Assembly (NCBI GenBank): GCA_036250225.1
Contig: JAPZLL010000016.1
Coordinates: 699,489-763,488, forward strand
DNA length: 64,000 nucleotides
Origin: Cercophora sp. LCS_1
Lineage: Eukaryota > Ascomycota > Sordariomycetes > Sordariales > Lasiosphaeriaceae
Direction of reading: 5' to 3'
Both the position numbers and the translations under genes were made by a program. Shown here piece by piece: positions 35,455 through 45,373 of this stretch (position 1 is the stretch's first letter; each line of letters opens with the position of its first letter). The notes beneath the pieces are model-generated. The model was given only the letters and a program-made list of their open reading frames with translations, was not told where the DNA came from and ran no database searches.

Positions 35455-36703
35455 CTACCGTTGTGATGTATAGATGTACTTTGCAAAGCTGGCATCTTGA
35501 CCGGTAGAATCTTGTTCAGCCTGCATCGCCGCCTCGTACCTTGCCTGCAGTCCCTCACGGTCGTCCTCGTCGAAATCGTCGTCGTCGTCTGAGCTCTCGC
35601 TGGCCATCTTGTCATCATCGTCCTTGATATCACCCACATTTGGCTCAACCGACGAGCTTCCGCCCATCGACATGCCTTTCATCATCTTTTCGAGCTCCTT
35701 CTCTCTCGCCTTTTTCTTGTTTTCTTCCCTCTCCTCCCGCCTCCTCTCAAGCTCAGGCTGATAGTCGCGCTTGAACTCCTCGGCCTTCTCTTTGACGGCC
35801 TCAAAGAACTCGTCGATGCCCGTGCCATAGAGCGAACTGACGCCAACCATACTAAGATGGTTATAGAACTCCTCCAACATCAGGCTCATGCTGTTGAGCA
35901 GGCTACCCATGTAACCGCTACCTGAGCCCATGCCATCGCCTCCCTCCTGGCCGCCAAAGGCGTTGTTGCTCTCGTCCTCGGCAAGCGCAGCCTGGAAGGC
36001 ATCGTAGTCAGTCATCCACTCCTTGGCGAACGAAGCGTCCTTCACATCCGTCTTGTTGAAGACGAGAATCATCGGGAGCTTCGTCTTGTAGAGAATACTA
36101 CACGCATAGAGCATGTTGCTCATGAAGGTCGACGTCGAGCTAGTGCGCGGCGTGTCGATGATGTAAGCAATCACAGTCGGGAAGGACGAGGCGAGGGACT
36201 CGAGAAGGATCGTCCCGGATGCAGACCAGACAAACACCTCGATCTGGCCGGGTGTGTCAACCAGGATATTCTGGATCGGCTTGCGCGCGGGGTTTGCCGG
36301 GTCGGGCGTTGTCCTCTTCTCCAGGAGGCTGACAACCTGGTCGATCTTGGTCGCAAACAGATTGAGCGATGTCAAGATGCCGCCGTTTGGCCCCAGGTTG
36401 TACTGTTTCATCACCTCCTTGTAGTTCACCGAGTCCCGAATGTCGATGTTGCTCTCAAAGGGCGAGTGCATCACGGCCGGGTCCAGATTGATCACGTAGG
36501 GCGGCTCCTTTTTGCGGTGGAGGTGAGCATTGATCTGCTGCATGAACGTTGTCTTGCCGGACCCTGACGGGGGATCAGCCAGGGAACTTGACACAGGAGG
36601 CTGAAGCCATGATCTGCTCACCTGCCATGCCGACGCACACGACAGCCACCGGCTGAGACGCCTGCTCGCCTTGGCCGGCCGACGGCGCCGAGGTCGAAGC
36701 CAT
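35455..36703 (-). CDS. NPA3: GPN-loop GTPase 1 (Npa3/XAB1), RNA polymerase II assembly and import factor
   Basis: Exons 36703-36622 and 36563-35455 (58-nt intron) encode 396 residues. The intron cuts inside the P-loop; splicing rebuilds VCVGMAGSGKTTF (residues 21-34). The Gly-Pro-Asn loop at 85-87 (NLGPNGG), the switch region VDTPGQIEVF and the guanine-specificity motif NKTD are all present. The C-terminus has an Arg/Lys/Glu-rich coiled coil and an acidic Asp run, as in Npa3/GPN1. These proteins form homo- or heterodimers with GPN2/GPN3 and are needed for assembly and nuclear import of RNA polymerase II. It is cytoplasmic with shuttling, by family knowledge. Complete and intact. Confidence 0.92.
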
Positions 36704-37978
36704 TGCTAGATCGCTCCAGGAAGCGCGCAAGCCGTTGTTTGGAAGGTAACGGTGAAGCGCGTCGGCAGAAGCTAATATCGACCACAACGTTGAATGGTGT
36801 TTCTGAGAAAATCAATGATGGAGGGGTTTGGAATTGAATTGTGGAGCTTCGCCCCACGGTGGGGCAAAACGTGTTCCACAAGCTCCAGGGTGCCATCCTC
36901 GCATCCCGGCCTTGCAGGGCTGGATTAACCAGCTGCTCTCCTCCTCCGACATGAGCCGTAAGGAATAGGCAGCAACATTGAGACAACACTCCGACTCGGC
37001 AGCTTGGGAATAATCGCATCGAATCCGCGTAACGAATACAGCGCACGCCATGCATGGAAACGAGCGACTTTTTGCTTTTGACCACAACAGACCGGACACG
37101 CTTCAGCCCCCGGCCAGGTCCAGGATCCTTGCTACTCGCACTCGGGTGCATGGACCTCACGGACGCGCCTAGCGGCCGACCCCTCCAGATCCAGGCTTGC
37201 CAGGCGGATGTGCTTCCAGCCCGAATGCATGTCTCATCACCAACCATCCCATATTATCCCTAGGGTTGCGAGTCCAACACTCCTGCAGATGCAGGTTGCA
37301 TGCTCTGGGCTTTTCTGGCGACGCTGCCGCGCGGGAAGGACGGGAATCAGATTCCAAAATACGCCATTCCTGTCTCCAGCTTTCATGTGGCAAACGAATC
37401 TGCAAGCGCCAGCAGGATTCTACGAGAGTGACGGAATAAATGGAATTATAAAGTGTACAAGCTATCTCACGTCATCCGCATCCACCACACTGCGCGGGAC
37501 GATGGCACGCCGAAGGCTTGGCGGGGCAGCCAGCTGTCGGGCCCAATGGCCACGCCCCGAGCCTGCGCGGCCTTGCCCAGAAATGACGCTGGATTCCAGC
37601 CATGGCCAACGATGGTCCCCCGCTTGGGAGACGGGAGTTGGTAGCTGTGTGTTTCGCTCCCACACCAATTTTGGAGGACAGGCGGTGGCCCAGCCCTCAT
37701 TTACCCCCAAGCTCCCCCCGATGATGCCCGCCGATGTCACTTGCTTTCCTTTCTCTCCCTCTTTCATGCCCAACAACCCTCGATCGGCGCCGCAAGTGAT
37801 CCCGTGTACCCGACCGTCGACGCTGCTTTGTTCTCAGGCACCGTGACGGAATCCCGTTTGCCTTATCGCCATTTCCGCCTTCTCTCCGCCTTGAATTCTG
37901 CTTGAGAAACAGGACGGATCCCTCGACACCACGCACCTCAGCATCTGACAAGTCGCTCGTCGCAAACAGTTGCCCGCC
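36704..37978. other. Divergent intergenic region, 1.3 kb
   Basis: Between the GPN1 start (-) and the DUF7053-type gene start (+). It holds promoters and leaders. The overlapping 60-210-codon frames on both strands lack protein-like features. Confidence 0.5.
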
Positions 37979-39295
37979 ATGTTGCGGAAAAAGGACACCT
38001 TCACCATCATCACGCCCATTCCGGGCTTCATTCCCCGGCAGCTGGCCATCGACATTCTGCATTCGCATTCCGAGGTCATTACGCTGAACCCGCTGGTGCT
38101 CGACCACAAGCCCATCGCAGCGCCGCAGAATGCCGAGACGGATGAGTACTACTCGACGTGGTATGAGATCACCGAACGGATAACGTTCATGCCAGGGATT
38201 GGCAAAATGGGCGCCTCCATCATCAAGTTCAACGGCTGCTTCCACGACATGCCCTGGGGTCTCCAGACTCACATTTATGCGCCCATGAATGTGGACCTGC
38301 GCAACAAATACCGCATCGCTGGCAATCAGCCCGGCTACGAGCCGCCAGAGCCCCAGGAGATTGGGCTGAAAGCTCTCGGCGCGCCGTCGGACGGCTTGTA
38401 TCTGAAGGAGGACATTGAGATCAAGTGCAATGTGACGGTCATCGGTTTTGTGAAATCACAGCTCAAGAAGGCCAGCGGGGAAATGGTTCGGCGCATCATT
38501 AAGAAGGCCGAGTTGCTGGATGCCGGTGTGTTGCAGGGCATGATTCAGGACGGCAAGCTCAAGACAGTCAACCCGGCCGACCGAAGGAACACCATCCGGT
38601 CTCCGATTCCATCGCCACTCAGCCTCCGCCAATCGGCCCTCGCATCCACGCCTCCGCCTGCGTCACAGTCACCCCAGCTCCCGTACAACGTTCCGCGACC
38701 GCAGTCCACCATGTCAGGGAAGAATGGCTACCGGCCCAACACGCCCGGCAGTGCACACAGCAACCAGCCCGCAGCGTTCGGGTACGGCGCACCAAACGGT
38801 GCGTTCGAGATGCCCGCCGCAGAGATCCAACCGCAAGGTCACTTTGCCATCGAGATGCCCGGCGACTTTTACCACGCCAGCCCCGCCATCCAGCCACCGA
38901 AGCCCGCGCCTCAGCAAATCCGCGACTCACCGCCATATCGCGACTCGTCATACTCAACACCACCCTCCGTCCACGCCAGCCCCAACCCCTCACAATCAGG
39001 GCAATGGTCCCAAGGCGGCTCACGGCCAACATCAACATCGTCGGTCGGCACCGCCGGCGGCTACAACTCGCCCGGGCTGGATAAGGGGTTCTCGTCGCAG
39101 CTTGCACCGCACAGGGAGACAGTGGAGGAACACCGCGAAGACGCTCTGAGAAAACTGGACCCTCGCATCCCGCATCCATCACACTACCCACCTTACAACC
39201 CCGCTGACTATGCCAAGGTGAGACCAGGACAACAGGTTCCTTATGGCTATTATGGGCACGGTCAGCTAACTCAAAGGTACCACTACACTCAGTGA
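37979..39295 (+). CDS. DUF7053-type conserved fungal protein
   Basis: One exon, 438 residues, from the ATG at 37979 (MLRKKDTFTIITPIPGFIPR). The first ~215 residues form a compact domain with conserved-looking blocks: LAIDILHSHSEVITLNPLV, EYYSTWYEITERITFMPG, FHDMPWGLQTHIYAPM and IKCNVTVIGFVKSQLKKA. This resembles the fungal DUF7053 family, whose function is unknown; the fold may be a lipid-binding START-like one, which is my inference from its size and strand pattern. The rest is disordered, rich in Pro, Ser, Gln, Gly and Tyr. No signal peptide or membrane segment. Confidence 0.7.
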   Translation: MLRKKDTFTIITPIPGFIPRQLAIDILHSHSEVITLNPLVLDHKPIAAPQNAETDEYYSTWYEITERITFMPGIGKMGASIIKFNGCFHDMPWGLQTHIYAPMNVDLRNKYRIAGNQPGYEPPEPQEIGLKALGAPSDGLYLKEDIEIKCNVTVIGFVKSQLKKASGEMVRRIIKKAELLDAGVLQGMIQDGKLKTVNPADRRNTIRSPIPSPLSLRQSALASTPPPASQSPQLPYNVPRPQSTMSGKNGYRPNTPGSAHSNQPAAFGYGAPNGAFEMPAAEIQPQGHFAIEMPGDFYHASPAIQPPKPAPQQIRDSPPYRDSSYSTPPSVHASPNPSQSGQWSQGGSRPTSTSSVGTAGGYNSPGLDKGFSSQLAPHRETVEEHREDALRKLDPRIPHPSHYPPYNPADYAKVRPGQQVPYGYYGHGQLTQRYHYTQ

Positions 39296-40662
39296 GCGGG
39301 ATCGCGGCATGTCACTACACACTCATTTGAGCAAGCGAGCGGGTTTGGGCAAGGGAAATTAAACTGGATGAATGAATGGGCTGATACCCCGGGTTTCTGA
39401 TGGGATGCTGAAAATGCCTCTCCATGTAATGATCTATTTTAACGATGATCAAGGGAATGGAACGGAACAAGCGCAAACGCCGAGGTGAAATGGATGATTG
39501 GACCCGGCGTTGAGGGAGTTGTGTTGGCACATACCTAGCTTTTTTCTTATGTAGTCATGTCATGATATACACCTCATTGGTAATGATCATTCGAGCTTCC
39601 TGTTCTATCAAACACCCTGTCCCCTGAAAATACGGGTTCTGACTTTGTGTAAGATAGATCCCAATCCGCTATAAGGAATGCCTGCAAAGCAAATACACGT
39701 CACAGTAAATAAAGTGTTTACTCACACCTCTCTCCTCGCTCACAATTGACGGAGACCCCGTGGAAGCAAGCCACTCCCGAATCCGGCCCGGTTTCTAATT
39801 CTGGTATTTGTGCCGAACCTCTGACGGGCAGAAGCGAGGGCGCCAAAACTTGGGGCGGTATGACAAAGGAGGGTACATTAGCGATGGGAGCAGAAGGTGA
39901 TAATTATGTGGGTTCAGGAACGGGGCCGGGGTCAAAGGAGGAGTGGGATTGACCTGGAATTATTTTCGGTGCCGAATTTGTGATGTTGCGAACAGGGAGA
40001 TGCATGTCGTTTGGGTTGCGTGAGTTCAGACATACGCGGGCCGGGTGGATGTGGATTTGGTGCCGGATTTGGTGCTGGTTACACGCAGGATGCAGGAGGG
40101 ATCGATGGAATGAGAAATATCCTGCCGTGTGAGGATATAGACTACCTAACTACCGAGATGGATTCACTGGAAACTGCACAACGCGGGATGGCCATGTGGG
40201 AGTGGAAAATAGAAGGGCGCCCGGTTTATCGGAAACCAACACGGTAGGGGCGCGGCGCGGTTTGGGGTTACAATGCGGCGCGGTAGTTGACGTCATGTTG
40301 TGGTTGGTGATGCTGAGCTGAAGGATGAGGGGTGGTGAAACTTGGAGGATGACTCGGCGGTTTGGATGGAGATGTGGTGGTAGGATTGGGAGGACGGAGT
40401 GGTCAAGTGGTCGTGTTTTGTTGGTTGTCAAGGTTGTTCACGTTAGCTGCGGTGACTGTGTTAGTTGTGGGAGGTCAGGAGGGCTCCTGTTGTTGTCAAT
40501 GCGCTGTTGATGATGATGAAATCCATTGCTTCTGTGTGTCAAAAAATAAAATAAAATACGAAACGTAGTTTGATCGGGGGAGGCCGTTAGTATATGCACA
40601 TGGTCGTCGTGAGCCCAAGTCGTGTGATGGTGTTGCCCTTACTCCTCGGAACCCTGTTCATC
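39296..40662. other. Convergent intergenic region, 1.4 kb
   Basis: Between the DUF7053-type gene (+) and the zinc-finger gene (-), which converge. The second half (40000-40500) is G-rich on the + strand. No frame here looks like a protein. Confidence 0.5.
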
Positions 40663-43537
40663 CTAGATACCACTGATATCGCCTTGCCCTTCTCCCTCTA
40701 TGCATAACGACTCGGCTCCGTCGCCCCCGATCGTGCCTCTCCCTCGGCTCTCAACTCCGTCAACCTCGTTTGCGGGTATTGATGCTCTCGCGTCCGCTAT
40801 ATGGTCTTTGAACACCGCCGTGTCCCTCCCCCCTCCCGGCGCCCTTTCTCCTTCTGAGATTCTTAACTTGCTCGTCCCTCTAGTCCCCTCGTCCAGATTC
40901 TTCGTCAGTTGCCATCTCTCTCCCAGACGCTCAATTATGTTCACCCCATCTCGACTTGCCCATTCGATGAATACGTGATCACCGTTCCCGCTAAACAAGA
41001 CCTTGGGCTCCGTGCCATTTGCTGCAAGCTTGAGATGCGTTGCGACGTGCTCCATCCACTGATCCCAGGCTTCCGGGCCATGAAACTCCGCTGAACAGCC
41101 ATCTGCGGGGCAGTTTAGGTGCTCGGGAGGACAACATTCTTCTCGAACAACCTTGCGTCGTGGCAGACTGTTGTCGCCCCATTTAGCATGGTCGGACTCG
41201 TGCCTGTGCGTGCGCTGTATATGCTGGGCGTACAGGTCCTTGCGGTTGAATGTGGCGCCGTTGGGAACGCCGCTCTTGTCCTCCTCCGGCCGAGATGCCT
41301 GGTCTATCTTTCCGCACTCATCTTCCCGGCATATCCAATGGTCCAGGACAAGGTGCTCTGAACTGACGTGACACTTCCATTCGAGTTTTCTGGCGAATGC
41401 CGACTGACAGCCCGAAAAGCCGAAGACGCAGGCGTAAGGACGCGTGTGCTCCTCCCTCATGTGCCTGCCGAACAATATTGGGCTCGAACATGTTTGGCTG
41501 CAGTTTGCTCGAGGACAGTGTCTCACTATCTGACCAGCGCTTCCCTTTCGGCGAGTGGGCCGTGGCTGCGGCCTGGTTGGCTGTGATCTCTGCTTCTTCA
41601 CCGACTTATAATCGTCGTCGTCGTCGTCGTCGTCTCCTGGCTCGTCGTGGCCAGCCCTGCGTTTGGGTGGTGGGTAGGAAGAGATTTCCTCTTCGCTGTG
41701 CACCTCTAAGATTTCTTCCAAAGCCACCTTGATCGGAGGGGGATCCTCGTGGTTGGTCGTAAAGTTGGACGTGGGACTGAATTCCCAGTTTACCTCGCTC
41801 GGTAAGGTAAACTCGGACAAGGTACCGCAATCCAGAGAAGGGAATGGCCAATCGGCATATGGGCGAAAAGTACCAGTCAGGGCGGGGGGTGCCCCAAGCG
41901 AAAAGTGACCACCCTCGAAAGCACGATCATGAGAGGGAAGCATCACGGGGCTTAGATCTGAACCTTCCAGATTGTAGTGGAAGTCGAACGGCCCAGTCGC
42001 CACCGTGGACCCCTCGGATAGGGACGGAGGCGGCGGAGAGAACGGCGGAGACTCAATCCTACCGAGCGGCCCTAAGCCGTGAGTGTGCGGAGGAGATCCG
42101 GGTGCGCTTGTCGTCTCGACGTTGCACGCTTCTTCCTCACCGGCTGGTTCCTCGGTCGAGATATCGTGGAGTAGCTGGGAAAATACCCTGGCCGCCGGCA
42201 TGATCAACACCTGTCCAGTGGTTGGGCTTCCAGCAATGACGTGACCGAAGAGCTTCCCGGTAACGGGGTTCTTAACCCAGCATCCACAGTCCCCAGGCTT
42301 CAGAGGTTCGCTGACCTTGGCAGTATAGACTTCCTGGAGGAGTTTTGACCCAGGCAAACACGTAAACGAGGATGTGCCCGAGATCATACCGCCAAACTCA
42401 CCCCTGAACGTCGAAACCTTGATGGCGGCATCGACTGTTGCGCTCTCGACGTATTCTTCAAATGCCTCGAGCGGGATGACGTTCTTGGGCTCGGAGACAT
42501 CGTCGATACGGATGAGCGACGTGTCGAGAGAAGGCGAAGTAAAAATGACTTTTCCGAACTTGCTCCGAGGGCGAAGATGGGCTGCGGAAGTTGTTCGAGC
42601 ACCTCTGGGGTTTTGGGGCGTGGTTGAGTGGGCGATTGACGCAAGACCTGCTGCTCTCTGTTCTCAAAGCTCCCCGCGGAGAAAATGGTCTCTTCATACT
42701 GCTGCTCAGACGGACTATCGGTTGCTGAAGCCAGGTCGCTGTACGTTGCTGGAGGGGTTGCGCTTCCGCGACTCGTGACACAGGCCAAAGCTTCGTCTTC
42801 GTCCTCGGAGTCACTGAGTCCCGTAATTTCGCATTCATCATCGCTGGGTTCCAAATGCGTCGTGACATCTGCCGGAGCTTCCTCAGACTCTCGTGGCTGA
42901 TGGAAGTGACTAACGGTCTGATACATGTAGACACCACTGTAGCTGAGTGTCCCACCAGATGTGGCAAAACCACTGCCCATATCGGTTGAATAGGTACCGT
43001 TCATCATGAGTCTCAACTCATCACCATTTCCGCACTCCTCTCCGATTATCTCAATGGGCCTGTCGGGCACATTGAAGCACGTTGCTCTTGAGTTGGTAAG
43101 CCGGATGATTGTTGAGTTTGGTTCAGAACCGAGGGGTTGGAGGTCCTCAAACTCGGCTTTGAGGGACATTTCACCGAGGCCGAAGCCGCGGAAGTCTTTC
43201 ATAATCCCACTGTCCTTGATCAAGCGGAATGCCTCGCGTCGGACCTCTCTACAGAGACGAACATGACCACTGGTTTTGTCCTGTCTTTCGAGTGTCCCAC
43301 CATGAACAGCGATAGAACAAGATGAGATGCCGGGCTTCGCAGTTTGTCGCTGTTATCGTTGATGTGAGATACAATGGCTTCCTTGATGTTCTCGTCGAAC
43401 TCTTGTCTCGCTGGGCCGATGGCTTCATAGAACGATGTTCGAATCCCCTTCACCTTTGCTGAACCACAATATCGCCCTGTCGAAGTAGCGGCGTATGGCC
43501 TGCTTTCAAGTCTGCGTCTGATGAAGCCTAGATCCAT
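40663..43537 (-). pseudogene. Trypsin-like / C2H2 zinc-finger fungal protein, broken by frame changes
   Basis: Three consecutive reading frames of one protein (~950 codons): 43537 to ~43255, ~43255 to ~42565, and ~42565 to 40663. The N-terminal module ends SLFMVGHSKDRTKPVVMFVS, and the next frame resumes with REVRREAFRLIKDSGIM. This looks like a continuous fungal domain that lost one base. A disordered acidic part follows, then a trypsin-like segment with an Asp in LDTSLIRIDD and PGDCGCWV. The usual catalytic Ser of GDxGS is Cys here. The last 330 residues hold several C2H2-like fingers (CPRANC...HMREEH, the HVSSEH region, CPADGC...HVATH). The second frame change can be explained by a short intron with weak signals (44 nt, 42596-42553). 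Such proteins often occur near fungal NLR-type genes; role unknown. Confidence 0.6.
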
Positions 43538-43950
43538 GGCAATGGTTTTGTAGGAAGGCCAAGTGAGCGCTGGGGTCTTTCCTGGTGATCACGGTGATGT
43601 CGTCGCCGGCTGAGTCATGGAACCGAGTGTGCAAATGCCTAGGAAATGGAGTAGGAGAAGGAAAGAAGAAAAAAAAAGACGATCGGGAGGTTGAAGACTC
43701 TCAATTGTCTGATCGGGTTCGTTGCCCCTCATTCGACCCCTGTGAAGGCCATGGGCTGCGGTTCAGAGGCCAACACCGCCACAATCTCGGTGAGGGAGGG
43801 CGAATCAGAGAACATCAAAACACCAAACGTGAAGCGCAGCAGCCAGGAAATCGGCCATCGCAGTAGAAAAACTCCCCAGGTTGTCTCGCGAATTGAACAG
43901 GATGCTCCCCATCAACCCGAAGACCATTGTCGACGAAGACATGCGCGGCC
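43538..43950. other. Divergent intergenic region, 413 nt
   Basis: Head-to-head promoter space between the broken zinc-finger gene (-) and the membrane-anchored protein (+). It contains a purine-rich A/G tract at about 43640-43690. Confidence 0.4.
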
Positions 43951-44997
43951 ATGGATACCTCACTACAGAGGTACCCGATTCCCGGCGACGTGCGTGAATG
44001 GCTCAAAGACCACTTATGGCAAGCCAGCGAACCAGGGAAACAGTTTGACGCAATCGACTTGAACCCGTATCTCGAGTACTACTCGACTCGATATCTTCGA
44101 TCGGCCCGCGAGGGAGGGACCCATATCTCCATCAAATCGCATTCAGAGATCGTGGACATTGCGATGGAAATATTGAAAGACGCAACGCGGACAGAGCTGT
44201 GCACTTCCCTTGGAAGCCCACCAGATGATGTCGACATCGACCGCCGCACAAAGGCGGAAAAAACCGTGGACATGTGCGCAAGCTTGCTTCTGATGGCCGA
44301 AGTTGGTGTTCCCGAGTACCGCTTCATAGGAGCCAGTTTCCTGAGCTGGTCAGGTCCACAGACGCTGCGACAAGCGATCGGGCAGCACTTTCGACCAGAA
44401 AAAGTGTTGCAGCCTGATAACCTCCGAATGGGGAAGATCTTCACCGCTCGAAACTTGGTGTATATCGGCGGCATCAAGGTCAAATGGACCAACAACATTG
44501 TCGATCACCTCTTGCTGGCCGATGATGACCAGTCCGTCATGGTCTTCCACCAGGTCGGATTCCTTCGCTCCCAGCAGACGCTTCACCATCCAGTCTTTTC
44601 GAAGTCATTTATCGACGAGACGCTCCGAACGCTCGCCTTGCTATTCCCCCAGAACGACTCAAAGTCTCTCCGCTGGCTTCGCCGCCAGATTGTCGAGCAC
44701 AAGTTGGATCCAGCAATGGCCAAGTGTGGCACGATACGACCACAACAGAGACGGCGGTTCGAGCACTTCTCATTCTGGCACGACCGGCTCGTTATTCTAA
44801 AGCAAGCCTTTGACGAGTCCAGCCCATGGGGGCTGAAGCAATGGTGGAATGACCGTCGGAACTCGGTGCAGTGGTACACGTTCTGGGTGGCCATATTAGT
44901 CTTCATCATGACAATGTTCTTTGGCCTTGTGCAGAGCATCGCGGGAGCATTGCAGGTATACCTGAGTTGGAAGGCGCTTTACGCGGAAACGACATGA
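43951..44997 (+). CDS. Membrane-anchored fungal protein of unknown function
   Basis: 348 residues in one exon. The ATG at 43951 (MDTSLQRYPIPGDVREWL) has a strong context and is preferred to upstream non-ATG codons in frame. The body is soluble and helical. The C-terminal part has a basic and aromatic stretch (KQWWNDRRNSVQWYTFW) leading into one membrane helix (about 311-333, VAILVFIMTMFFGLVQSIAG) and a short tail. This C-terminal block is a recurring feature of an uncharacterised fungal family. No catalytic motif is seen. The head-to-head arrangement with the trypsin/zinc-finger gene suggests, but does not prove, a functional link. Confidence 0.75.
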   Translation: MDTSLQRYPIPGDVREWLKDHLWQASEPGKQFDAIDLNPYLEYYSTRYLRSAREGGTHISIKSHSEIVDIAMEILKDATRTELCTSLGSPPDDVDIDRRTKAEKTVDMCASLLLMAEVGVPEYRFIGASFLSWSGPQTLRQAIGQHFRPEKVLQPDNLRMGKIFTARNLVYIGGIKVKWTNNIVDHLLLADDDQSVMVFHQVGFLRSQQTLHHPVFSKSFIDETLRTLALLFPQNDSKSLRWLRRQIVEHKLDPAMAKCGTIRPQQRRRFEHFSFWHDRLVILKQAFDESSPWGLKQWWNDRRNSVQWYTFWVAILVFIMTMFFGLVQSIAGALQVYLSWKALYAETT

Positions 44998-45373
44998 TTC
45001 TGGGGATGAGTCGATAAATACGGGTTGTAAGGAGGGGTAGCTTCCACTTGGATCCTGATTCCTGCCAGCATTTTGGCATTTGTAATGTATGAAACGGAGT
45101 TGGATAAAGTGCGAAGAGTCAAGTAAAACAATGGTATTTCCCACAACGTGTGACACATTTTGTGAATTGGTCTGATGTCCCCAGCTTGGTGGCCATTGGT
45201 TGCTCTCCGCCCTGTTGGAGCGGCGGTCGGGGGCCTATCTTATCGCTGGAATTCTGCTTAGGTAACCAAATCTACGTCACACCACGATGAATTTTGGTGG
45301 AGCCATCCCCAGTCGACGCTGGAACCTCGACCACAGCGAACAGGTCTGCGAAGGACCTACCTCTTCAGTTAAA
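44998..45373. other. Intergenic, 376 nt
   Basis: Promoter and leader of CWF19. An in-frame ATG at 45287 could extend that protein by 29 residues; nothing else seen. Confidence 0.4.
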
